Assembly (NCBI GenBank): GCA_045586185.1
Contig: JAZMZV010000189.1
Location: 1 to 64,000 of the forward strand
Reading direction: 5' to 3'
Length of the DNA: 64,000 bases
DNA from: RUG11551 sp045586185
GTDB taxonomy: Bacteria; Planctomycetota; Planctomycetia; Pirellulales; Thermoguttaceae
A program made the translations under genes and the position numbers. Shown one piece after another: positions 36,426-42,798 of this stretch (its first letter is position 1; every line of letters starts with the position of its first letter). Under the pieces are notes generated by a model. That model was given only the letters and a program-made list of their open reading frames with translations. It searched no databases and was not told the origin of the DNA.

Positions 36426-36431
36426 TTTTGT
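36383..36431 (+). repeat. Right attachment repeat (49-bp direct repeat, copy 2)
   Basis: Identical to 2284-2332. On its left the T-arm sequence of the other copy is altered, while GTTCGA is still kept at 36374-36379. On its right begins chromosomal DNA with the promoter of the ECF sigma gene. Confidence 0.85.
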
Positions 36432-36453
36432 ATAAATATTTCTTTTCAGCTTC

Positions 36454-36482
36454 TTGACAACGTCTTATCGTTATGATAAAAT
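36454..36482 (+). promoter_or_regulatory. Promoter of the ECF sigma/kinase operon
   Basis: TTGACA (36454-36459), 17-base spacer, TAAAAT (36477-36482), about 50 bases before the start codon at 36531 and only 22 bases from the right attachment repeat. Confidence 0.6.
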
Positions 36483-36530
36483 AATCTTAAATCTTATTAA
36501 ATATCGGAACGACTCTGTAAGGGAAGAGCT

Positions 36531-37115
36531 ATGGAAGAAAAACAATTGATTCAAAAAACCGTTTTGGGAAACGCTATCATGCAGAATCGAGAGCGTTTGA
36601 TGAAAGTTATTTCCTGGCATGCATCAGACAAGCTTAAAAGACACATGCCAGTTGAAGACATTCTTCAAGAGGTCTTTCTTGACGCATATGACCGTTTGGA
36701 TTATCTCAACGATAAACCGGAGGTCCCTTTGATTGTCAAGCTGAGAACCATTGCTTTGCAAACGATCGTTGACAAGGAACGTTATTACGGCGCCGGCAAA
36801 CGCGATATCAATAAAGTAGTCTTTAACAAAAACGATGAATCTAAAAAAGATTTGTTTGTTATGTTGGCTAGCGCGATAACCTCTCCCAGTCAAAAATTTA
36901 TACGTTCCGAACTCGTGAATCTTGTGCAAAAAGTTCTCAATGAACTCTCAGCCGAGGACAGGGTAATCATCACTTTGCGTCATTTTGAGCAGATGGAGTA
37001 TGATGAGTGCGCTGCAATTTTGAATACCACTCTTGACGCTGCCAAGATGCGATATTTTCGCGCGCTTAAACGTTTCAAAGAGTTGTTCGAGAAAATTTCA
37101 GGATATAAACCATGA
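36531..37115 (+). CDS. ECF-type RNA polymerase sigma factor
   Basis: A 194-residue sigma factor. Region 2 includes HMPVEDILQEVFLDAYDRL (about residues 38-58). Region 4 includes LSAEDRVIITLRHFEQMEYDECAAIL, a typical helix-turn-helix for -35 recognition, ending with AAKMRYFRALKRF. No anti-sigma domain is attached. The gene overlaps the following kinase gene by four bases (ATGA), a pairing frequently seen in planctomycetes, where the kinase is thought to control the sigma factor. The element's right end lies directly upstream. Confidence 0.88.
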   Translation: MEEKQLIQKTVLGNAIMQNRERLMKVISWHASDKLKRHMPVEDILQEVFLDAYDRLDYLNDKPEVPLIVKLRTIALQTIVDKERYYGAGKRDINKVVFNKNDESKKDLFVMLASAITSPSQKFIRSELVNLVQKVLNELSAEDRVIITLRHFEQMEYDECAAILNTTLDAAKMRYFRALKRFKELFEKISGYKP

Positions 37116-38038
37116 ACCTTCCAGACCTTATAGATCAGTTTATACAGGCGGTTCGTTCCGGAGAGGATGTGTCGATAGGCTCTTTTGCCGCTCGATATCC
37201 GCTTCACGAAGAAGAACTCAAAGATATTCTTCCCATGGTTCTTGTGCTGGAAGGCGTTCAAATTCCGGATTCGGAAGAGACTGTGGCGATGGCTCCTGAA
37301 CTCCCTAACATCCCGGAGCGGATTGGGGCGTACGAGGTTGTTCGCGAGATCGGACATGGAGGCATGAGCGCCGTTTACGAAGTCTTTGACCCGAACGCCA
37401 ATCGTTCAGCGGCGCTGAAAGTTCATAGAATGCATCAAGCCGTCAGAGAGGCTGAGATTCTGAAAAAACTCCATCACGAAAATATCATTGCTTTTTACGA
37501 TACCGGTCAGCAGGACGACGTCGTTTATACCGTTATGGAATTGGTTGACGGCGCCAGTTTGGATAGAACCAACTGGAAAGCGCTCTTTCCCGGCAAAACG
37601 CCTGATCAGGCGGCGGCTTTGATTATTTTACAGTCGGCTCGCGGGCTGGCGTATGCGCATTCACAGGGGGTTATTCATCGAGACATTAAACCGGCAAATA
37701 TTCTTTTAACCAAATCAGGCTCTGTTCGGCTTTCCGACTTTGATTTGGCAGGGGGAGAACTCGCTCCAGACGTTCCGCCCAGCGGCGGGACAATGAAATA
37801 CATGGCTCCGGAATGTCTGGTTGCTCAACCAGGTCCGGCGGCGATTTCGCCTAAAGTTGATCAGTACTCGCTGGGAAAAACATTTATCGACATGCTGGAC
37901 GAAGATTCTTCGCCTGATTTGCGAGCCATTGCAAAACGCGCCATGGCGCTTGTTCCTTCTGACCGGTTTGAATCGCTCGACGAGATGGCAGACGCAATAG
38001 AGGATTGGCTTAAGATATCGTCAGAAGCTAACGAATAG
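37112..38038 (+). CDS. Serine/threonine protein kinase
   Basis: A 308-residue cytoplasmic Hanks-type kinase. Glycine loop IGHGGMSAVYEV (about residues 80-91), VAIK-equivalent AALKVH, catalytic loop HRDIKPANILL, the metal motif as DFD (SDFDLAG) instead of the usual DFG, and the APE motif MAPECL are visible. There is no transmembrane or sensor domain; the first ~70 residues are a helical acidic extension. Start overlaps the sigma-factor stop. Likely partner of the ECF sigma factor. The DFD variant keeps the metal-binding aspartate, so activity is plausible. Confidence 0.88.
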   Translation: MNLPDLIDQFIQAVRSGEDVSIGSFAARYPLHEEELKDILPMVLVLEGVQIPDSEETVAMAPELPNIPERIGAYEVVREIGHGGMSAVYEVFDPNANRSAALKVHRMHQAVREAEILKKLHHENIIAFYDTGQQDDVVYTVMELVDGASLDRTNWKALFPGKTPDQAAALIILQSARGLAYAHSQGVIHRDIKPANILLTKSGSVRLSDFDLAGGELAPDVPPSGGTMKYMAPECLVAQPGPAAISPKVDQYSLGKTFIDMLDEDSSPDLRAIAKRAMALVPSDRFESLDEMADAIEDWLKISSEANE

Positions 38039-38097
38039 GGCTTCGAGCGTTTATTAAAATTTCCGTAAATTTTTTCGATTTTGAAGCGTCCGAGGGC

Positions 38098-38126
38098 TTG
38101 CAACGAATTCGCAATTCAAGTAAAAT
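38098..38126 (+). promoter_or_regulatory. Promoter of dhaK
   Basis: TTGCAA (38098-38103), 17-base spacer, TAAAAT (38121-38126), about 60 bases before the dhaK start. Confidence 0.5.
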
Positions 38127-38188
38127 ACTGGAAATGTGGAAAAAGAATGTTTTAATTCACTCATATTTTTAATTGGAGATTCCCTGTT

Positions 38189-39187
38189 ATGGTAATGAAG
38201 AAATTCATCAACGCCCCTGAAAATTTGACCACAGAACTTTTAGCCGGCATGCAGATCGCGTTCCCGGACAAGATTGTCGTAGATCAAAAACTGGTCTGCC
38301 GCGCCAATCCGAAGTCGACCGACAAGGTCGCTATCGTTTCGATGGGCGGAACCGGACACGAACCCGCAATCAGCGGTTTCGTCGGATACGGCATGCTTGA
38401 CGTTTCTGTCGCTGGCGACATTTTCGCAGCGCCTGGCGGACCGAACGTCTACAAGGCTCTGGAAAAGATGAATCGGGAAGCCGGTACGCTGTTGATCGTT
38501 CTTAACCATGCCGGCGACGTCATGAGCGGCGACATGGCTATGGAAATGGCGGAAGAAGAAGGACTTAACGTCCGTTCCATCAACACTCACGAAGACATTT
38601 CCGCCGGTCTGGGCGCTCCGATGGCAGATCGCCGCGGTCTGGTTGGATGCATTCCTCTGGCGAAGATTGCCGGCGCTGCGGCTGAACGCGGCTGGAATCT
38701 GGACGAAGTCTGCCGCGTTGCCAACAAGTTCAACGACAACATGGCGACTTTGGCAGTTGCAATGCGCGGAGCCACTCACCCCGCCACCGGACAGGAAATC
38801 GCCACCCTGGCAGACGACGAAATGGAAATCGGCATGGGTCAGCACGGAGAAGGCGGCGGAGGACGCTGCAAGATCAAGACCGCTGACGAAACCGCTCAGA
38901 TCATGGCGGAACAGCTTCTGCAAGCCGTCGACGCTAAAGCGGGCGACAAAGTCGTCGTTATTATCAACGGTTCCGGCGCCACGACTCACATGGAAATGTT
39001 CATCGTTCTCAACGGCGTGAAGAAGTATCTGGATTCCAAAGGCATCGTCATTGCAGACGCCAAATGCGAAGAAATGCTTACCGTTCAGGAATCCGCCGGG
39101 TTCCAGATGTTTATTGCCAAGATGGACGACGAACTGCTCGACCTGTGGAAAGATCCGTGCGATACGCCGTATTGGACGGTGCGATAA
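38189..39187 (+). CDS. dhaK: Dihydroxyacetone kinase subunit DhaK
   Basis: A 332-residue DhaK-family protein, about the family's usual size, that binds dihydroxyacetone covalently through a histidine. Visible motifs are VSMGGTGHEPAISGFVGYGML (about residues 50-70), VLNHAGDVMSGDMAMEMA and the MGQHGEGGG segment near 215 that should hold the substrate-binding histidine. DhaL, the ATP-binding partner, is not adjacent, so it must be elsewhere or the protein acts with another phosphoryl donor. GGAG precedes the first ATG at ten bases; a second ATG lies two codons later. Confidence 0.85.
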   Translation: MVMKKFINAPENLTTELLAGMQIAFPDKIVVDQKLVCRANPKSTDKVAIVSMGGTGHEPAISGFVGYGMLDVSVAGDIFAAPGGPNVYKALEKMNREAGTLLIVLNHAGDVMSGDMAMEMAEEEGLNVRSINTHEDISAGLGAPMADRRGLVGCIPLAKIAGAAAERGWNLDEVCRVANKFNDNMATLAVAMRGATHPATGQEIATLADDEMEIGMGQHGEGGGGRCKIKTADETAQIMAEQLLQAVDAKAGDKVVVIINGSGATTHMEMFIVLNGVKKYLDSKGIVIADAKCEEMLTVQESAGFQMFIAKMDDELLDLWKDPCDTPYWTVR

Positions 39188-39305
39188 TTAATTCGGAATT
39201 AGGAATTCGGAATTAGGAATTTCGCATCCCGTTGATCAAAGCGACCAACGGGAGCGGTTATTGGTATTTCGCGCGGTAGCGCGGACTGGGAGCGGCGCCT
39301 CGCCG
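39188..39305. repeat. Heptamer repeat and hairpins between dhaK and recJ
   Basis: Starts with alternating seven-base units AATTCGG and AATTAGG (39190-39223). Three hairpins follow: CCCGTTG/CAACGGG, GCGCGG/CCGCGC-type, and GCGGCG/CGCCGC. The CTCCCGTTGGTCG motif (minus strand) is shared with the repeats at 42651 and 45779. The two genes are convergent, so this may terminate both. Confidence 0.55.
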
Positions 39306-41069
39306 CTAATCCCGGCTTTGCCAGTCGATCAATCTAAGCTGAACGCTTGTTCGACCGGCAAAGCGGTTGATACTGGGCTGAAAGACGATGTCAAACGCCT
39401 GACTGCCGGTGTTGACGAAATCGCTTGCCCAAGATGGGTGTTGAAACGCAACGCCTTTAACTGTTTCGCCGTTTTGGTAGAAATCAAACTGAACTCCGCC
39501 GGAACTTAACTGCCGCGGAGCGCATGCAAGACCAACGTTGGTTGCCATGAACGTTGGTCGCGGATTCTCTTTGCCAAACGGTTCCATTGCCTCCATCGCC
39601 AGCAGAGTATCCATTGTTAGGGCGTATAAAGGAACTTCTGCGTCAACGTACACGGGTTCGTCTGTAGACAATTCCGCTTTATGTTCTTTTGCGTACTCAT
39701 TGATTTTCTGACGAAAGGCGTCGATATCGTTTTTCTTGACAGACAGTCCTGCCGCCATTTTATGTCCGCCATGACGCGTCAGAATGTCTGAACAATGCGC
39801 CAGCGCAGCGGCGACGTCAAAGCCCTCTACAGATCGGGCGGAGCCGGAGCAGGGTTTTTCAGAATCGTCGGTATTAATGGAAAGGATAATCGTTGGGCGA
39901 TGGAATCTTTCGACCATTCGGGAGGCGACGATGCCGAGAACGCCTTCGTGCCAGTCCTGTCCTGCTAAAACCAAAAATGGATTTTCGTCCTCGGACAGGT
40001 ATTTCTCTTTAACCATTTCTTCCGCCTGACGAGAAATCTCCTGTTCCAGACTTTTTCTCTTAAAATTCCATTCAAGCAACTGAGAAACCAGGCTTTGCGC
40101 TTTCGAGGGCTGAATCGACAAGAGCAATTCCACCGCTTTGTTGGGGTCGCCGACTCGACCGGCGGCGTTGAGCGTCGGAGCGATTTTATAAGAAATGTTC
40201 TCTGCGCTTAACGGCTGTTCGTGAAGCCCTAACCCCTGAAGCAGGGCCATGACGCCAATTGGGGCGCGATTCCTCAAATGTTTCAAACCGTTTGCGGTAA
40301 GAATACGGTTGTCGCCGGTTAGAGGAACGACGTCTGCAACAATTCCCAGCGTCGCAATGCCCAGCAGTTCAAGGAGAATATTTCGCAGGCGTTCTCCAAC
40401 GTTAGAGTTTTTCATTTTCTCGCAGCACAACTGCCACGCCAGTTTGAACGCAACCGCCGACCCGCTCAACTCCGGAGTACATTTCCCATTGAGAGGAATC
40501 GCCGGATGAACGACCGCCAGAGCAGGGGGCAGCTCCCCGGATTCCAGAGGCGGATGATGGTCAGTAACAATCGTTTTCAGACCCAAACTGTTTGCCAAAG
40601 CGACTTCTTCCAGGGATCGAATGCCGCAGTCGACCGTAACGAGCCAGTTATACCCCTGCTGAGCCAGGTTCTCAACAGTATGATTGTGCAGACCGTATCC
40701 GTCGTCGTGCCGGCTGGGAATATAATAATTTACTTTTCCAGCTCCGCCCAAAGCGGTGATGATTCTGTACAGAACAACCGTTGCGGACATTCCGTCGACA
40801 TCGTAGTCGCCGTAAATAACGAACGATTCGTTGTTTTCAATTCCTTGAAGAATCAGTTCCGCCGCATCTTCACAGCCATAAAGCGAACTTGGCGGCTCAA
40901 CTTCTGAAAACGACGACGCCAAAAAGCGGCTCCCCTGTTCCGGAGTCATTTTTCGAGCGCACAGCAGCTGCGCCAGAGCGTAGTGAACGTTGAGCTGTCT
41001 TGCCATCCGTTCAATTTCACCGGAATCGTGTAAAGGAATCTGCCAGTTTGTATCAAATAAACGTTGCAT
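39306..41069 (-). CDS. recJ: Single-stranded-DNA-specific exonuclease RecJ
   Basis: A 5'-3' ssDNA exonuclease of recombination and mismatch repair. From the ATG at 41069 it is 587 residues, close to the family norm. Motifs include VIYGDYDVDGMSATVVLYR (DHH-family motif I), TVDCGIRS, the signature VTDHHPPLE, and the DHHA1 motif RHGGHKMAAGLSV. The frame extends upstream through a heptamer repeat, giving a low-complexity FPTPYSLFPPPP segment that is not part of RecJ, so MQRLFDTNWQ is taken as the start. No Shine-Dalgarno is seen. Confidence 0.9.
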   Translation of the reverse strand: MQRLFDTNWQIPLHDSGEIERMARQLNVHYALAQLLCARKMTPEQGSRFLASSFSEVEPPSSLYGCEDAAELILQGIENNESFVIYGDYDVDGMSATVVLYRIITALGGAGKVNYYIPSRHDDGYGLHNHTVENLAQQGYNWLVTVDCGIRSLEEVALANSLGLKTIVTDHHPPLESGELPPALAVVHPAIPLNGKCTPELSGSAVAFKLAWQLCCEKMKNSNVGERLRNILLELLGIATLGIVADVVPLTGDNRILTANGLKHLRNRAPIGVMALLQGLGLHEQPLSAENISYKIAPTLNAAGRVGDPNKAVELLLSIQPSKAQSLVSQLLEWNFKRKSLEQEISRQAEEMVKEKYLSEDENPFLVLAGQDWHEGVLGIVASRMVERFHRPTIILSINTDDSEKPCSGSARSVEGFDVAAALAHCSDILTRHGGHKMAAGLSVKKNDIDAFRQKINEYAKEHKAELSTDEPVYVDAEVPLYALTMDTLLAMEAMEPFGKENPRPTFMATNVGLACAPRQLSSGGVQFDFYQNGETVKGVAFQHPSWASDFVNTGSQAFDIVFQPSINRFAGRTSVQLRLIDWQSRD

Positions 41070-41077
41070 GGGGGGAG

Positions 41078-41150
41078 GAGGGAATAGGGAGTAGGGAGTA
41101 GGGAATAGACAAAATAATTTTCTCGCAACTCGCAACTCGCTACTCGCAAC
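41078..41150. repeat. Short tandem heptamer repeats upstream of recJ
   Basis: Units of GGGAATA/GGGAGTA (41081-41108) followed by CTCGCAA/CTCGCTA units (41124-41150). Both have a period of seven bases. Confidence 0.7.
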
Positions 41151-41154
41151 TAAA

Positions 41155-41190
41155 ACAAAAAACCGCGCGACAAACTGTCATGCGGTTTTT
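41155..41190 (-). terminator. Terminator of rpmG
   Basis: A hairpin AACCGC/GCGGTT (41161-41166 with 41182-41187) with an inner GACA/TGTC pair. A-runs and T-runs flank it, so it can act in both directions. Confidence 0.65.
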
Positions 41191-41212
41191 GTAATTCGGT
41201 AAAATAGGAAAC

Positions 41213-41377
41213 TTATTTCTTCTTTTCCTTGTGATTGACGTGCTTACGGCACTTCGGGCAGAACTTTTTCAGACTGAGCTTTTCTCCGCCGGGCTTGCGG
41301 CGCAGGACGTAGTTGTAAGTTCCGCATTCTTCACAGGCGAGAAATACGGGTTCGGACTTCTTCTTGCTTTTAGCCAT
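41213..41377 (-). CDS. rpmG: 50S ribosomal protein bL33
   Basis: A 54-residue zinc-type L33: MAKSKKKSEPVFLACEEC, then GTYNYVLRRKPGGEKL, then KKFCPKCRKHVNHKEKKK. The two CxxC pairs (CEEC and CPKC) are the zinc-binding form. AGGAG lies eight bases before the ATG and a terminator hairpin follows the stop. A housekeeping gene that confirms this side is chromosome, not element. Confidence 0.93.
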   Translation of the reverse strand: MAKSKKKSEPVFLACEECGTYNYVLRRKPGGEKLSLKKFCPKCRKHVNHKEKKK

Positions 41378-41730
41378 CGTTTTACTCCTGGTTCGGGCGA
41401 ACCGGAAAAACGGTTGCGCCTATATGTTAATTGATTATCGTCTTTGACGAATCGCATGCCTAAAAAGAAGCTATTTTTTCTTCCTGACAGCTTTCCTGCG
41501 TTCGTCAGTAACATTATATTTAGTTTAGGTATTATAACCAACGTCAATAATTCATCAAGGGGGGGCAGAAATATAATTCCCTTTTTTTCAAGCAGACGTC
41601 CCCAAAAATGCCTTTTTAAGACACGAAAATCTCAAAAGATATAAAAAGAATAATATTAACAGAGAAAATTGATTTGAACGTATCTGCAGTAATGAGGGCG
41701 CTGACGGATTGAAATGGCGTTGTGAGAGAC
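41378..41730. other. Gap upstream of rpmG
   Basis: No gene seen. A small hairpin AACCG/CGGTT lies near 41400-41415; otherwise AT-rich and featureless. Confidence 0.4.
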
Positions 41731-41815
41731 TTGAAAGTCGACAGCGGCGCTCTGAAACAGGAGCGTTTCGATGTCGACTTTCAACAGTCTTAAAACCCGC
41801 AGATTGACAATCTGC
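41731..41815 (-). terminator. Two hairpins downstream of the esterase gene
   Basis: GCAGATT/AATCTGC (41799-41815) comes first after the esterase stop, followed by a short T-rich stretch. Then a perfect 13-bp inverted repeat, TTGAAAGTCGACA (41731-41743) and its complement (41772-41784), encloses a second GCGCTC/GAGCG-type stem. Likely the esterase terminator plus a strong 3' structure. Confidence 0.5.
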
Positions 41816-41825
41816 AACAATTGCC

Positions 41826-42614
41826 TTACTTCAGCTTCTGTTCAAAGAGCCATTCAGCAAACCCGGGCGTGTAGTAGACTTCCGTCCAGATGGCGTGTCC
41901 GCGTCCGGGCAACTCTGTATACTTGACATCGCAGCCGGCGGCTTTGAGCGCGGCGACGGCAGAGCGAGAGCGTTCTACCGGAACGGCAGGATCGCGATCG
42001 CCGTGGAAGAACCAGCCCTTGGCGTTTTTGAACTGGCAGATTTTCTCGTTGTCCGCGCCGCCGCACAGCGGGACGTAAGCGGCAACCTCGTCCCCGCGTC
42101 GGCAGACAAAATCGCAGGCGCCGTATCCGCCCATCGACATCCCGGTTACATACAACCGGGACTTGTCGAGCGAGAATTCTTTTCTCAATTCGTCAATGAC
42201 CGCCAGCAAGCAGGTCATGCTGTCAGACGGGGTAACGGGCGTTGTGTGAGCCGTTCTTTCCGCCCAGTTCGTTTCGCACCAGCGTTTTCCGATCGGGCAT
42301 TGGGGCGCGATCAGGAAAGCGGGATTCTTTACCCGATTCTCGCCGCTGATAAGCGTTAAGAACTGCGGATGGAAAAGCTGCTTGACGTTGTCGTCGCCGC
42401 GTTCGCCCGCTCCGTGAAGGAAAATAATCAGAGGATAGGACTTGTTTGGATCGTAGTTGTCCGGCTTGAACAGACGATACGGCAGTTTCGCGCCGTCGGG
42501 GGCTTGATAAACTCGCGCTTCGGAATTGGCGATAAGTTCCTGATAATCTTCCGCCGCGTTACAGGTGGTTACAAGGGTCATGGCTAATAAAGCAAAGGGA
42601 ATGAGGTGTTTCAT
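41826..42614 (-). CDS. Secreted alpha/beta-hydrolase, esterase type
   Basis: From the ATG at 42614 it is 262 residues with a signal peptide (MKHLIPFALLAMTLVTTCNA). It has the dienelactone-hydrolase/CE1-like fold: oxyanion region LIIFLHGAGERGDDN, nucleophile elbow VTGMSMGGYGA, acid in FFHGDRDPAVP and base histidine in PGRGHAIW. All catalytic residues are present. Planctomycete proteins of this type are often described as phospholipase or carbohydrate esterase; the substrate cannot be told from sequence. It is followed upstream by the GH123-like gene in the same orientation, separated by a MITE-like repeat. Confidence 0.85.
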   Translation of the reverse strand: MKHLIPFALLAMTLVTTCNAAEDYQELIANSEARVYQAPDGAKLPYRLFKPDNYDPNKSYPLIIFLHGAGERGDDNVKQLFHPQFLTLISGENRVKNPAFLIAPQCPIGKRWCETNWAERTAHTTPVTPSDSMTCLLAVIDELRKEFSLDKSRLYVTGMSMGGYGACDFVCRRGDEVAAYVPLCGGADNEKICQFKNAKGWFFHGDRDPAVPVERSRSAVAALKAAGCDVKYTELPGRGHAIWTEVYYTPGFAEWLFEQKLK

Positions 42615-42650
42615 GGTTTGGGGTAAAGTGGTTAAGGGGTTAGAGGGATG

Positions 42651-42796
42651 ATGAAAGGCGGTAATGAAGTGAGCGAAGCGAACGGAATTACGCATTCGCC
42701 ATCAGGCGAACAAAACGACAGATACAAGCTTTTTGGTTCGCCTTCGGCGAACTGCGTAACTCCACTCCCGTTGGTCGTTTCGTTACCGCCTTCCAT
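42651..42796. repeat. MITE-like repeat, short copy
   Basis: 146 bases whose ends are imperfect inverted repeats of about 45 bases (starting ATGAAAGGCGGTAATGAAG, and ATGGAAGGCGGTAACGAAA on the other strand). Inside are small hairpins such as TTCGCCTTCGGCGAA. It shares nearly all its sequence with 45779-46014 and begins two bases after the stop codon of the GH123-like gene. Confidence 0.7.
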
Positions 42797-42798
42797 AG

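Larger units (their letters stand above)
2284..36431. mobile_element. Integrative element (~34 kb) carrying BREX4 and a GTPase operon
   Basis: Bounded by a perfect 49-bp direct repeat. A tyrosine recombinase sits at the left end, followed by a primase-type replication protein and an excisionase-like protein. Three copies of GTAATTATG lie near the left end, and three in the opposite orientation lie near the right end. The cargo is a BREX4-like operon, an AlbA regulator, an IS and a GTPase operon. Coding is visibly more AT-rich than the chromosomal genes to the right. No conjugation or phage structural genes are seen, so it is probably mobilised by others or is a satellite-like island. Confidence 0.8.
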
